Shown: piece after piece, positions 1 through 8,349 of the stretch
Layout: each line of letters opens with the position of its first letter
How positions within the stretch are numbered: position 1 is the first letter of the stretch
NCBI GenBank assembly: GCA_904397865.1
Contig: CAJFOS010000002.1
Coordinates: 62,001 to 126,000, forward strand
Source of the DNA: Candidatus Allochristensenella caecavium
Lineage (GTDB): Bacteria > Bacillota > Clostridia > Christensenellales > QAND01
Length of the DNA stretch: 64,000 nucleotides
Reading direction: 5' to 3'
Notes under the pieces: generated by a model
Seen by the model: only the letters and a program-made list of their open reading frames with translations
Database searches by the model: none
What the model was told of the DNA's origin: nothing
Translations under genes and position numbers: made by a program

Positions 1-507
1 GCCGTATTTGGCCCACAGAAAGGGGTTACACCTGCCCAATTGCCTCTGTTGGACCACGCACTTTTTCAATGGGGGCAGCTGTTGGAATACGCAACCGGCC
101 GGGCCGTATGTTGCCGGCCCGGTGCAGGGGCTGCAGGCGGGTTGGGTGCCGCGCTGCTTTCTTTGGGGGGCATATGGCACAGCGGCGTCAGCTACCTGAT
201 GCATCTGGTTCATTGGAAGGACCGTATCGCATGTGCCGATATCGTTTTGACTGGCGAAGGCCGGCTGGACGCCTCCTCTCTGTTTGGCAAAGCTCCCTAC
301 GCCGTTATGCAAAGCGCTGACGCCCATGGAATTCCCTGCTATGCTTTTTGCGGCGCCGTACAACCTTCTTTGCCCCCAGTCACGGGCCTTTCGCAGGCAT
401 ATTGCATCGCGCCGCACCTTCCTGAATCAATACGTATCTCACAAGCAGCCTCACTCCTGCAGATGTGCGTCCATCGTTGGGCGCTACAGTTCCCTTTGGA
501 ATCATAA
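1..507 (+). CDS. Glycerate kinase, C-terminal part (truncated by window edge)
   Basis: The reading frame is open from base 1, so the gene begins before the window; 168 residues are visible. The segment contains FGPQKGVTPAQ at its start, then a glycine-rich PGAGAAGGLGAAL stretch and VLTGEGRLDASS followed by GKAPYAVM. These are hallmark motifs of the GlxK/GarK glycerate kinase family, which phosphorylates D-glycerate with ATP in the cytoplasm to give 2- or 3-phosphoglycerate. Family members are about 370-380 residues, so a little under half is visible. A terminator hairpin follows directly. The motif match is strong; which phosphoglycerate is made cannot be read from this fragment. Confidence 0.9.
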   Translation, partial: AVFGPQKGVTPAQLPLLDHALFQWGQLLEYATGRAVCCRPGAGAAGGLGAALLSLGGIWHSGVSYLMHLVHWKDRIACADIVLTGEGRLDASSLFGKAPYAVMQSADAHGIPCYAFCGAVQPSLPPVTGLSQAYCIAPHLPESIRISQAASLLQMCVHRWALQFPLES

Positions 508-541
508 AAAAAGAGAGCTGCGAATGCAGCCCTCTTTTTTA
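505..541. terminator. Bidirectional intrinsic terminator
   Basis: A short GC hairpin (GCTGC-GAAT-GCAGC core) is flanked by an A run on the left and a T run on the right. It can end the glycerate kinase transcript on the plus strand and the small Cys/Gly-rich gene on the minus strand. Confidence 0.8.
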
Positions 542-549
542 TCCATCTC

Positions 550-735
550 TTAGCAGCCGCAGCCAACGCTACGATTGCTGCCCCAGCCGCCGCAGCAGCT
601 CAAAATCAGGAGCAACGGAATAATCTCTTCGCAGCCACAACCGCCGTCACGGCCGCCGAAGAAGCCGCCATTTCCGCCGCAGCAGAACAGAAGTAGGATT
701 AACAGCCAGCAAGAATCGTTTCCAAAGCAGTTCAT
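550..735 (-). CDS. Small Cys/Gly-rich hydrophobic protein of unknown function
   Basis: Encodes 61 residues with a good AAGGGGG ribosome binding site before the ATG. The peptide has a hydrophobic block (SCWLLILLLFCCGG), a Gly-Gly-Phe-rich middle with GGCGC, a second hydrophobic block (IIPLLLILSCCGG) and a C-terminal VGCGC. Nine cysteines occur in 61 residues. I do not recognise a named family. Short Cys/Gly-rich proteins with hydrophobic halves are common among sporulation-associated or membrane-associated peptides in Firmicutes, but that link is inference. A bidirectional terminator lies just downstream, which supports it being a real transcription unit. Confidence 0.6.
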   Translation of the reverse strand: MNCFGNDSCWLLILLLFCCGGNGGFFGGRDGGCGCEEIIPLLLILSCCGGWGSNRSVGCGC

Positions 736-899
736 TGAAGAATCCCCCTTGATTGTAATTTGCCTTGTTTTCAGGCTCGCTTTATATTACGCGGCAATCC
801 ATAAAGCGTGACGCTTTGCCTGACACTCTTTTCCTTTATGCGTGAATCTGCTATCATAGAGCTATTGTAAGCAAGCATCATATGGAAAGGATGAATCAT

Positions 900-2285
900 A
901 TGGCAACCGTGACAATGGAAAAACTGGTCGCGCTGTGCAAAAGCCGCGGCTTCGTATATCCCGGTTCTGAATTGTACGGAGGGCTGGCCAACGCCTGGGA
1001 TTATGGCCCGCTCGGCATCGAAATCAAGAACAATATCAAACAGGCTTGGTGGAAAAAATTCGTGCGTCAATCCCCCTATAATGTCGGTCTGGACGCCGCC
1101 ATTCTCATGAATCCGCAGGTCTGGGTTGCTTCAGGTCATGTCGGCGGTTTTTCCGACCCGCTGATGGATTGCAAAAAATGCAAAGCACGCTTTCGTGCCG
1201 ACCAGTTGATTGAAGAATTCGCCGCTCAAAACGGGCTGGATGTGAAAGTGGACGGCATGACCGGTGAACAGTTGGAAGCCTTCATCGCTGCCCATAATGT
1301 TCCCTGCCCCGAATGCGGCGAACACGCCTTCACCGGCATCCGTAAATTCAATCTTATGTTCAAGACTTTCCAAGGCGTCAATGAGGATACTGCCTCGGAA
1401 ATTTATCTGCGTCCGGAGACTGCGCAGGGTATTTTTGTCAATTTCAAAAATGTGCTGCGCACCACCCGCAAAAAATTGCCCTTCGGCATCGGGCAGATTG
1501 GCAAATCCTTCCGCAACGAAATCACGCCGGGCAATTTTATCTTCCGTACCCGTGAATTTGAACAGATGGAACTGGAATTTTTCTGCATGCCAGGTGAGGA
1601 TTTGCAGTGGTTCGCCTATTGGAAGGAATTTTGCGTCAACTTCCTTTATTCCATCGGCCTCAAAGAAGAAAATATCTTCCTGCGTGACCATGACCCCGAA
1701 GAACTGTCCCACTATTCCAACGCCACCACCGACATCGAATTCCGCTATCCCTTTGGCGTTAAAGAACTCTGGGGCATTGCCGACCGTACGGACTTTGACC
1801 TCAAAGCGCACAGCAAAGAATCCGGCGAAGCACTCGAATATATGGACCCCACCACCGGCCAAAAGGTTGTTCCCTACTGTATTGAGCCCAGTGTCGGCGT
1901 TGACCGGCTGATGCTCGCGCTCATGTGCGATGCTTATGATGAACAGACGTTGGACAACGGTGATGTGCGTACCGTCCTGCATCTGCATCCGGTTATTGCG
2001 CCGTTTAAGGCCGCCGTTCTTCCCTTACAGAAAAAGTTGGGCGATACCGCTAAGGAAATCTTTGCTGACCTATCCGCCGATTTCATGGTCGATTATGATG
2101 AATCCGGCTCCATCGGCAAACGATACCGCCGGCAGGATGAGATTGGGACCCCCTACTGCATCACCATCGATTTTGATACGTTGGAAAAAGGCACCGTCAC
2201 CATTCGTGACCGCGATACCATGCAACAGATTACCCTGCCGCGCGAACAGGTGCACACCTGGCTGGCCGAAAAAACCAAATTTTAA
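900..2285 (+). CDS. glyQS: Glycine--tRNA ligase (single-chain, dimeric type)
   Basis: Class II aminoacyl-tRNA synthetase that charges tRNA-Gly in the cytoplasm; 461 residues, normal for the alpha2 form. Visible: [18 protein letters not shown] near residues 22-39, a zinc-ribbon insertion with C91/C94 and C136/C139, motif 2 around [19 protein letters not shown], and motif 3 in [12 protein letters not shown]. The C-terminal 100 residues form the anticodon-binding domain. I chose the ATG at 900 because GGAAAGG sits nine bases upstream; two in-frame ATGs at 882 and 891 lie upstream of or inside that site. The 146-base upstream gap is too short for, and lacks, a T-box. A terminator follows directly. 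Confidence 0.97.
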   Translation: MATVTMEKLVALCKSRGFVYPGSELYGGLANAWDYGPLGIEIKNNIKQAWWKKFVRQSPYNVGLDAAILMNPQVWVASGHVGGFSDPLMDCKKCKARFRADQLIEEFAAQNGLDVKVDGMTGEQLEAFIAAHNVPCPECGEHAFTGIRKFNLMFKTFQGVNEDTASEIYLRPETAQGIFVNFKNVLRTTRKKLPFGIGQIGKSFRNEITPGNFIFRTREFEQMELEFFCMPGEDLQWFAYWKEFCVNFLYSIGLKEENIFLRDHDPEELSHYSNATTDIEFRYPFGVKELWGIADRTDFDLKAHSKESGEALEYMDPTTGQKVVPYCIEPSVGVDRLMLALMCDAYDEQTLDNGDVRTVLHLHPVIAPFKAAVLPLQKKLGDTAKEIFADLSADFMVDYDESGSIGKRYRRQDEIGTPYCITIDFDTLEKGTVTIRDRDTMQQITLPREQVHTWLAEKTKF

Positions 2286-2295
2286 TCATGTATAC

Positions 2296-2325
2296 CAAAA
2301 AGGACGGCTAGGCCGTCCTTTTTGA
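2296..2325. terminator. Bidirectional terminator between glyQS and hflX
   Basis: Stem GGACGGC/GCCGTCC with a TAG loop, A run on the left and T run on the right; it serves both convergent genes. Confidence 0.85.
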
Positions 2326-2340
2326 TTTTCATCCATTTTT

Positions 2341-4089
2341 CTATAAGGTCTGCGTGGGCAATTGTCCTACAATGCGGTTCCATGCTGCCTTGGGCAGGCG
2401 CACATGCATGCGCGTTCCCGTCTGCTCATATGTTTCGGACAATACCTGGCCCGCTTGCCGCGCCAGCGCTGCCAAATCACCGCGTGCATAAGGGATGAAC
2501 AGTGTCCCCTCCTGCATCGTATGAGCCAGCGCCTGGGCAATTGCTTCTCGCAGCATTTCCAACCCCTGTCCGGTACGCGCGCTGATACCCACCGCACCTT
2601 TGGGCACAAAGGATGAAGCCGCCACATCCATTTTGTTCATCACTGTCAGGCGCGGCGTATCCCCCGCGCCCAGCATACCCAGCACTTCCTCAACCACCTG
2701 CATCTGCTTTTCCCGTTCCGGATGTGAGGCGTCCACCACATGCAGCAATAAATCCGCATGAATCGCCTCCTCCAGTGTAGAGCGAAATGCCTCCACCAGG
2801 TCATGGGGCAGTTTTTGCACGAACCCAACTGTATCCGTCAACAGCATTTCCCGGCCGTCCACTTCCATACGCCGTGTCAGCGGGTCCAGCGTTGCAAACA
2901 GCTTGTTCTCCGCCAGCGCGTCTGCACCGCTGAGGGCATTGAGCAGCGTACTCTTTCCCGCGTTGGTGTAACCAACCAGCGCCAGCGTCGGTGTGCCGGA
3001 TGCATTTCTGCGCGCCCGGCGCGTTTCCCTCTGCTTTCCAATCTGCTCAATTTCACTGCGCAACTCATAAATCCGCCGCCGGATACGCCGCCGGTCTGTC
3101 TCTATCTTGCTTTCACCCGGCCCGCGCGTACCGATGCCCCCGCCCAGACGGCTCAAAGCCAGCCCTTCTCCAACCAACCGCGGCAGGCGGTATTGCAGCT
3201 GTGCCAGTTCCACCTGCAGTTTTCCTTCCCGGCTCTGAGCGCGCATGGCAAAAATGTCTAGGATTAACGTTGTCCGGTCGATAATCTTGGCATCGATGAT
3301 GTTTTCCAGGTTCCGTACCTGCAGGGCGGATAGCTCATCGTCAAAAATAAACATCCCCGCACCCGTATCTCCCCGCACCATTGCCAATTCCTGGGCTTTC
3401 CCGCTGCCTACATAATAAGCTTTGTCCGGCACGGGGCGTTCCTGTACTTCAACCCGCACCACTTCGGCGCCGGCGGTGCGCGCCAGTTCCGCCAGTTCCG
3501 GCATGGTCTGTGCGTCTAGCCCTACCAGCACGCATTTTTCCGGTCCTTGTTGCGGGGCAAATGCCTCAAATCGTCCAACCGCCTGGTCCGCCTGGAAAAT
3601 CGCTTGCATGAGCAGCTCTGAAGGAATGCGTGCCGGGTCCATCGGGCCCGCTATGCGCACATCCGGTTCAGTGCCAGTCAAAAACGCCGCATATAGGTCC
3701 GTCGGCATACCGTCCCGGACGCCCACCGCTGCCATCGCATCAAACCGCGCTTGCCGCAATGTCCCCAAATCCACATCCGAAAGCCGCCCGCTGGCACTGG
3801 GGTGCGTGTGGATGCACCGAATCCCGCACAGCCGCGACAGCGAGCGCATCGTACGCAGCTGCGGCATGGATACGCGGTTGAAATGCCCGATGCTCACATC
3901 CCGCACCGTTCCATCGCGCGCAATCAACACCGAAATTTCCCGCTTGCATGCCTGGGTGAACCGCGCCATATCCACCAACAGCTCCGGCGTTGCAAAAGCC
4001 GCACGGCCCAGCTTATATGCATAAAGCGTCTGGATTTGCTCCAGCAGTGTCTGGGACAAACCCGTTGTATTTCCATTTACCTTTTCCAT
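2341..4089 (-). CDS. hflX: GTPase HflX with an N-terminal JAMM-like domain
   Basis: HflX is a ribosome-associated GTPase that splits stalled 70S ribosomes. The 582-residue product carries the HflX N-terminal domain ([10 protein letters not shown]) and a G domain with G1 [10 protein letters not shown]3 DTVGF and G4 NKMD. It also has an extension of about 170 residues that E. coli HflX lacks. That extension contains E51 and the string [14 protein letters not shown] (residues 94-107). This has the spacing of the JAMM/MPN+ metalloprotease motif (HxHP, six residues, SxxD), as in RadC. The start at 4089 has a GGGGG ribosome binding site. The HflX call is firm; metal binding or protease activity of the extension is inferred from the motif alone. 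Confidence 0.95.
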   Translation of the reverse strand: MEKVNGNTTGLSQTLLEQIQTLYAYKLGRAAFATPELLVDMARFTQACKREISVLIARDGTVRDVSIGHFNRVSMPQLRTMRSLSRLCGIRCIHTHPSASGRLSDVDLGTLRQARFDAMAAVGVRDGMPTDLYAAFLTGTEPDVRIAGPMDPARIPSELLMQAIFQADQAVGRFEAFAPQQGPEKCVLVGLDAQTMPELAELARTAGAEVVRVEVQERPVPDKAYYVGSGKAQELAMVRGDTGAGMFIFDDELSALQVRNLENIIDAKIIDRTTLILDIFAMRAQSREGKLQVELAQLQYRLPRLVGEGLALSRLGGGIGTRGPGESKIETDRRRIRRRIYELRSEIEQIGKQRETRRARRNASGTPTLALVGYTNAGKSTLLNALSGADALAENKLFATLDPLTRRMEVDGREMLLTDTVGFVQKLPHDLVEAFRSTLEEAIHADLLLHVVDASHPEREKQMQVVEEVLGMLGAGDTPRLTVMNKMDVAASSFVPKGAVGISARTGQGLEMLREAIAQALAHTMQEGTLFIPYARGDLAALARQAGQVLSETYEQTGTRMHVRLPKAAWNRIVGQLPTQTL

Positions 4090-4117
4090 ATCTATTCCCC
4101 CTGTCTTACGCATCTGC

Positions 4118-4152
4118 GCATGGCGGGATAAAAAACAATCCATCCCGCATGC
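4118..4152 (-). other. Stable hairpin in the hflX leader
   Basis: Arms GCATGCGGGAT and ATCCCGCCATGC pair over 11 bases with one bulge and enclose a T-rich loop. There is no T run after it, so it is not an obvious terminator. It lies between the upstream small gene and hflX and could be an RNA stability or processing element. The function is unknown. Confidence 0.4.
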
Positions 4153-4194
4153 GTTCTGCATACTGGATGGACTGTGTATCAACCCATTCTTGCC

Positions 4195-4458
4195 TTATGG
4201 TTCATCCGGCGCCACACTTGCACCCGGCGTATCCGTCGGCACGACATTCATCGTCGCGCCCGGCGTCGGCAAAGGAAGCGTCGGCCCCATCGTCACAGTC
4301 AATTGCTCGCCGTTGCCCGTCTGTCCCTGGGCGGCTACCGTCGCGTCCTCGCGCAGCGAACGCACGCCGAAATACCCACATGCGCCCACAGCCGCAACCA
4401 TCAGTATGCTGACCAATATTGTTACAACCTTGTTTTTCTTCTTCGCGGTATTGCGCAT
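4195..4458 (-). CDS. Small membrane-anchored protein with Pro/Thr-rich tail
   Basis: 87 residues. A basic start (MRNTAKKKNK) is followed by one transmembrane segment (about residues 11-31) and an extracytoplasmic tail rich in Thr, Pro, Gly and Ala. The start at 4458 has a GGAGAG site; an in-frame GTG six bases upstream is less well placed. The layout is an N-in, C-out anchored peptide with no recognisable domain. It sits between hflX and another small secreted protein on the same strand. Function unknown; it may be a cell-surface or spore-surface factor, but the sequence does not show this directly. Confidence 0.6.
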   Translation of the reverse strand: MRNTAKKKNKVVTILVSILMVAAVGACGYFGVRSLREDATVAAQGQTGNGEQLTVTMGPTLPLPTPGATMNVVPTDTPGASVAPDEP

Positions 4459-4533
4459 GGTCACTCTCCTCTTTCTTTCCTATGGATGAAAACGAGGTTA
4501 TTATACAGGATTTTCGCTCTTCATGCAACGCAT

Positions 4534-4560
4534 GAAAAAAAGCGCCGAATTTTCGGCGCT
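4534..4560 (-). terminator. Intrinsic terminator after the small lipoprotein gene
   Basis: Stem AGCGCCGAA/TTCGGCGCT followed on the minus strand by a run of seven T. Confidence 0.85.
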
Positions 4561-4567
4561 TTTGCTT

Positions 4568-4810
4568 TTATTGGGCGGGGGTTTCCGTTGGAACCGGATT
4601 CAGATGCGGCGTATTGCCTGGGGGAATCGGGTTGGGCGTTGTTGTTCCATTGGTTGGCACCGGTGTATTCCCTGGCGCCACTGGTTGGTTCTGTGTCGCC
4701 ATCGGTCCAGTTGACGAAGGGCTGGCATTCGGGTCTGCAGTCGGCGAACAGGCCGCCAGGCCCAACGCCATGGTAAAGGCAAGCACAGCACATATACATG
4801 CTTTTTTCAT
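4568..4810 (-). CDS. Small lipoprotein, Pro/Thr/Asn-rich
   Basis: 80 residues beginning MKKACICAVLAFTMALGL, then the lipobox LAAC, so the mature protein starts at a lipidated cysteine and is exported. The mature part is low-complexity (TP, NP and PT repeats) with no domain I recognise. The ATG at 4810 has AGAGAGG eleven bases upstream; an in-frame GTG at 4822 overlaps that site and is unlikely. Its neighbour at 4195-4458 has the same layout of membrane anchor plus Pro/Thr tail, but a terminator separates the two. Function unknown. Confidence 0.65.
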   Translation of the reverse strand: MKKACICAVLAFTMALGLAACSPTADPNASPSSTGPMATQNQPVAPGNTPVPTNGTTTPNPIPPGNTPHLNPVPTETPAQ

Positions 4811-4896
4811 CTTTCTAGGCACCTCTCTTTGAGAATCGAGTTGTGCCTAGTATGCGCGCTTCATCGGCATTTATACGCCAAGCCGATTTGTCCGGT

Positions 4897-5910
4897 TCAA
4901 TCCATCGTTTTTCCGAAAAATTCGACTGTTTTTTTCACTTTTTTCATCAGTGCATCGAATTGCGCCGGTGTCAGCGACTGCGCGCCATCGGACAGCGCCG
5001 TTTCCGGTGAATTGTGCACTTCAATCATCAATCCGTCCGCACCTGCTGCAATGGCTGCCATCGACAGCGATTCGACCATCCAGCTCATACCGGCCGCGTG
5101 GCTTGGGTCAATCACAATCGGCAGATGCGTCAGCCGGCGCAACATCGGCACCGCAGAAATATCCAGCGTGTTGCGCATGGATGTTTCAAACGTGCGGATG
5201 CCACGTTCACAAAGAATGACGTTCTCGTTCCCGCCTGCCATGATGTATTCCGCGCTCATCAGTAGTTCTTCCAGCGTGTTGGACAAACCGCGTTTGAGCA
5301 ACACCGTTTTTTTCGTATGCCCCAATTCTTTGAGCAGTTCAAAGTTCTGCATATTGCGGGCGCCCACCTGCACCACATCCACATCTTCAAACAAAGGGAT
5401 ATGCGTAGTGTTCATCAATTCTGTGACAATGGGCAGGCCCGTTGCTTTGCGTGCTTTACGCAGCAATTCCAGCCCATCAGCCCGCAGACCCTGGAACGAG
5501 TATGGCGAGGTACGCGGCTTGAATGCGCCGCCGCGCAGCAGCCCTGCTCCGGAAGCTTTGACCGCCCGGGCCACCTCGATAATCTGTGCTTCGCTTTCCA
5601 CGCTGCACGGTCCGGCAATCACCTGAAAATGACCGCCGCCTATCTTGCGGCCCGCTATTTCAATCACCGTATCCGCTGGATGGAATGTCCGATTGGCTTT
5701 TTTGTACGGTTCCTGAATCCGCCGCACTTGGTCCACTACTTCATTGGCCTGAATGTTTTCGATATCCACCTGCGTCGTATCGCCGACCAGCCCCAGCAGG
5801 CGTGTCTGTACACCCTGGGATTCATGGATTTCCAACCCTTTTGCTTTCAGCTGTTCAATCAACTGATTGACTTTTTGTTCATTGGCGTTCTTCTTCAGGA
5901 TAATAATCAT
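4897..5910 (-). CDS. aroF: 3-deoxy-7-phosphoheptulonate (DAHP) synthase with N-terminal regulatory domain
   Basis: First enzyme of the shikimate pathway: condenses phosphoenolpyruvate and erythrose 4-phosphate in the cytoplasm. The 337-residue protein has an N-terminal ferredoxin-like domain (about residues 1-70) and a TIM barrel with AGPCSVES, KPRTSPYSFQG and DPSHAAG. This is the type I-beta arrangement seen in Thermotoga and Bacillus, where the extra N-terminal domain allows feedback inhibition. The start at 5910 has AGGA seven bases upstream; an in-frame extension to 5967 has no ribosome binding site and runs towards the leader terminator. Expression is very likely set by the Tyr/Phe leader peptide and attenuator just upstream. 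Confidence 0.95.
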   Translation of the reverse strand: MIIILKKNANEQKVNQLIEQLKAKGLEIHESQGVQTRLLGLVGDTTQVDIENIQANEVVDQVRRIQEPYKKANRTFHPADTVIEIAGRKIGGGHFQVIAGPCSVESEAQIIEVARAVKASGAGLLRGGAFKPRTSPYSFQGLRADGLELLRKARKATGLPIVTELMNTTHIPLFEDVDVVQVGARNMQNFELLKELGHTKKTVLLKRGLSNTLEELLMSAEYIMAGGNENVILCERGIRTFETSMRNTLDISAVPMLRRLTHLPIVIDPSHAAGMSWMVESLSMAAIAAGADGLMIEVHNSPETALSDGAQSLTPAQFDALMKKVKKTVEFFGKTMD

Positions 5911-5989
5911 ACAAAATTCCTCGCTTTCCCATCGGGCAAAGATAAAATGGCTGCCGAAGACCGGCAAACTTGCAGCAAGCGCGGGATGA

Positions 5990-6030
5990 AAAATAAAAAA
6001 GGCAGGTACTTTGCTACGAAAGTACCTGCC
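5990..6030 (-). terminator. Attenuator terminator in the aroF leader
   Basis: On the minus strand GGCAGGTACTTT pairs perfectly with AAAGTACCTGCC around a six-base loop and is followed by six T. It lies between the leader peptide stop and the aroF start, so it would stop transcription before aroF. Its 5' arm and loop (6013-6026) can instead pair with 6075-6088 inside the leader gene, which would prevent the terminator. Confidence 0.88.
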
Positions 6031-6050
6031 TCATTCATCGCGTCACTTGT

Positions 6051-6164
6051 TCAGCACAACGGTTCTTGAGAAACGGTCTTTTCATAGCAAACAAGGCCAT
6101 AGCCATAATAATAGCTAAAGCCAAACGCGTACAAATATGCATTTGTAAACGAACGATGTGCCAT
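6051..6164 (-). CDS. Tyr/Phe-rich leader peptide of aroF
   Basis: A 37-codon gene with an AAGGAG ribosome binding site ten bases before its ATG, placed about 25 bases after a consensus promoter. The peptide has Tyr at positions 10, 12, 18, 19, 20, 22 and 27 and Phe at 6, 14 and 16. This includes the core GFSYYYGYG. Codons 15-17 (6114-6122) can pair with codons 26-30 (6075-6088), and the latter can also pair with the terminator arm. This is the layout of classical ribosome-mediated attenuation: stalling at Tyr codons would free the antiterminator and allow aroF transcription. No T-box sequence is present. The mechanism is inferred from the sequence. Confidence 0.85.
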   Translation of the reverse strand: MAHRSFTNAYLYAFGFSYYYGYGLVCYEKTVSQEPLC

Positions 6165-6196
6165 TAAAGCCGTTCTCCTTTTTTGATGTTGCAATC

Positions 6197-6225
6197 AACA
6201 TACACTAAGCCGCTCCGGTTGTCAA
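6197..6225 (-). promoter_or_regulatory. Promoter of the aroF leader
   Basis: A perfect -35 TTGACA (6220-6225) is 17 bases from a -10 TATGTT (6197-6202). The predicted start is near 6190, leaving a short untranslated leader before the leader-peptide ribosome binding site. Confidence 0.8.
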
Positions 6226-6552
6226 GCCTTTTTTGAATAGACTACCCGAATTGATTGCCTGGTTCATGCATGGACAAACTTGCCATCATTCTTTGTTTTA
6301 TTGTTGGATTCTTCTTTTATAGGCTTTTTCTTTATCTCCGGTCACTAAAGTTGAGGCACATACTTCGGATGCTATACCCCCGCGGCAGTCTCACAGCAAC
6401 GGCATCGCCCATGTATTATAACACTTTATTAAACTAAATTGTAAGTGAATAAACTGTCTCCTTTCGCATCCCTTGCTTGCCATTATGTCGACTGGAAATC
6501 TTGTATCTTCTCTCCGACTCTCACGTTTCAAATCTGCTATATCTATTCTCAA
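6226..6552. other. Intergenic region without a convincing gene
   Basis: About 330 bases upstream of the aroF promoter and downstream of the SEC-C gene terminator. An open frame at 6255-6437 lacks a ribosome binding site and has no recognisable protein features. I see no RNA gene or repeat here. Confidence 0.5.
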
Positions 6553-6583
6553 ACAAAAAAGCGGAGGAAGTTCCTCCGCTTTC
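6553..6583 (-). terminator. Terminator after the SEC-C gene
   Basis: AGCGGAGGAA pairs with TTCCTCCGCT and is followed on the minus strand by six T. It ends the long minus-strand operon that includes icd. Confidence 0.88.
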
Positions 6584-6600
6584 CATTTATGCTTGCATGC

Positions 6601-7098
6601 TCACACGTTTGCACCGCAACATTTCTTGTATTTCTTACCACTGCCACAAGGACAGGGAGCATTTCGGTCAATTTTATGACTGACAGCCTGCTTGCTCAAG
6701 CGATGTTCTTTGGTAATCTCCTTGCGGCGTTCCTCTGAAAGAACGTCCTCCCACTCTTTTAAGCCATACAGCCAGCTTGCCTTGGCTTCCAGCATGTTAA
6801 AATACAGCTTTTCAAAATCCACATCCAAGTTGATTGCGCTGTTCGTGCGGAGCTTGTCCAAGTCCATCGGCTTTTTCAGGCTTGTATTGATGCCCTCCAT
6901 GAATCCGGTGAAAAACAACGGTTCAAAATTATACTGTTCCACCAATTCGGAAAATTTGCCCGTAATCGGCGTGCCATGCTGGGCCAGAATCACCTTGTAC
7001 AGGTCCTCTTCACGGGCATAGTATTTTTCCTTAAACTCATCCAAGTTGTCGTCCGTCATGTGGTCGACATAATCATTCCATTCGCTCATTAAAGACAT
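6601..7098 (-). CDS. SEC-C motif protein
   Basis: 165 residues, mostly acidic and alpha-helical, ending in [18 protein letters not shown]. This is the zinc-binding SEC-C motif also found at the C-terminus of SecA. The motif binds zinc and in SecA contacts SecB and ribosomes; in stand-alone proteins the partner is generally unknown. The start at 7098 has GGAGGGG six bases upstream. It lies 15 bases after the icd stop, so the two are cotranscribed, and a strong terminator follows. The family call is firm; the function is not. Confidence 0.85.
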   Translation of the reverse strand: MSLMSEWNDYVDHMTDDNLDEFKEKYYAREEDLYKVILAQHGTPITGKFSELVEQYNFEPLFFTGFMEGINTSLKKPMDLDKLRTNSAINLDVDFEKLYFNMLEAKASWLYGLKEWEDVLSEERRKEITKEHRLSKQAVSHKIDRNAPCPCGSGKKYKKCCGANV

Positions 7099-7113
7099 AA
7101 TGGTCCCCTCCCC

Positions 7114-8322
7114 TTATTGCGCAAGCGTTTCGTAATTAGCACGAACCGCTTGAATAAATGCTTTTGTTGAAAGTGTCTGTTTGTCAGCAAGGCTGCTCAA
7201 GGCCGTTAAATCACCCGTCATCTTGCCCTGCGCAATGGTCTGCAGGCTCGCCTGCTCCAGCCGGTCCGCAAACTGTACCAAGTCCTCCAGGCCGTCCATC
7301 GTACCGCGCTGCCGCAGCGCACCCGTCCACGCAAAGATGGTCGCCATCGGATTCGTACTGGTCGTTTCCCCTTTAAGATGGCGGTAATAATGCCGCGTGA
7401 CCGTGCCATGGGCCGCTTCAAACTCATACAATCCATCCGGTGAAACCAACACGCTGGTCATCATCGCAAGGCTGCCAAAGGCCGTGGCGAGCATGTCGCT
7501 CATCACATCCCCGTCATAGTTCTTGCACGCCCAGATAAAACCGCCTTTGGAGCGCATGACACGCGCTACGGCATCATCTATCAGCGTATACGTATAGGAA
7601 ATGCCGGCATCGGCAAACGCCTGCTGGTATTCGTTTTCAAAAATGGTATTGAATTCCTCTTTGAATTTACCATCATAAATCTTGGAAATAGTATCTTTGG
7701 ATGCAAACCACAAATCCTGTTTCGTTTCCAATGCATAGGTAAAACAGGAACGCGCAAAGCTATCGATGCTTTTTACGGTGTTGTGCATGCCCTGTACCAC
7801 GCCGGGCGCGTCAAACCGGTGCACCACGGCTTCCCCTATGCCATCCTCGCTTTCGTATACCAACTTCACCGTGCCGGGTTTATTGATTTGCAGCTCCACT
7901 GCTTTGTACACATCGCCATACGCATGGCGGGCAATCGTAATCGGTTTTTCCCAATTGGGCACGATGGGCGCAATGCCGTCAACCAGAATCGGCGCACGGA
8001 ATACCGTACCGTCCAATGCAGCCCGAATGGTCGCATTAGGGCTCGGATACATACGTTTGAGCGTGTATTCCTCCATGCGTTGTGCGTTCGGGGTAATCGT
8101 CGCACATTTGACGCCAACACCCAGCCGTTTTATCGCTTCTGCCGCCTCCAGCGTCACTGCATCGTCCGTGCGGTCGCGATGGTTCAGCCCCAAATCATAA
8201 TATTCCGTCTTCAAGTCGATGAACGGAAGCAACAGTTCCTCTTTTATCATCTTCCAGATGATGCGCGTCATCTCGTCCCCGTCCATCTCCACAAGCGGCG
8301 TTTTCATTGCAATTTTTGTCAT
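7114..8322 (-). CDS. icd: NADP-dependent isocitrate dehydrogenase
   Basis: Converts isocitrate to 2-oxoglutarate with NADP reduction, supplying carbon for glutamate synthesis. The 402-residue protein matches the dimeric, eukaryote-like NADP-IDH subfamily: VEMDGDEMTRIIW at the N-terminus, SPNATIRAALDGTVFR for substrate binding, and WACKNYDGDVMSDM for metal binding. The start at 8322 follows AAAGGAG. It sits 27 bases downstream of a small membrane protein gene and 15 bases upstream of the SEC-C gene, so it is an internal operon member. The window also carries gdhA, which uses its product. Confidence 0.95.
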   Translation of the reverse strand: MTKIAMKTPLVEMDGDEMTRIIWKMIKEELLLPFIDLKTEYYDLGLNHRDRTDDAVTLEAAEAIKRLGVGVKCATITPNAQRMEEYTLKRMYPSPNATIRAALDGTVFRAPILVDGIAPIVPNWEKPITIARHAYGDVYKAVELQINKPGTVKLVYESEDGIGEAVVHRFDAPGVVQGMHNTVKSIDSFARSCFTYALETKQDLWFASKDTISKIYDGKFKEEFNTIFENEYQQAFADAGISYTYTLIDDAVARVMRSKGGFIWACKNYDGDVMSDMLATAFGSLAMMTSVLVSPDGLYEFEAAHGTVTRHYYRHLKGETTSTNPMATIFAWTGALRQRGTMDGLEDLVQFADRLEQASLQTIAQGKMTGDLTALSSLADKQTLSTKAFIQAVRANYETLAQ

Positions 8323-8349
8323 GACCCTTTTCTCCTTTGACCAGCAGGC

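Noticed and set aside
882-899. Longer start of glyQS
   Set aside because: The GGAAAGG site needed for the ATG at 900 lies between the earlier ATGs, and the extra residues are absent from the normal family start.
736-899. T-box riboswitch before glyQS
   Set aside because: The gap is too short and no AGGGTGGNACCGCG-type sequence is present.
1131-1988. Long open frame antisense to glyQS
   Set aside because: Its translation has no recognisable domain, it lacks a ribosome binding site, and the overlapping synthetase is fully conserved in motif.
5911-6225. T-box as the aroF regulator
   Set aside because: No T-box conserved bulge or antiterminator sequence is present; instead there is a translated leader with a terminator.
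6255-6437. Small open frame upstream of aroF
   Set aside because: No ribosome binding site, no promoter matched to it, composition not protein-like.
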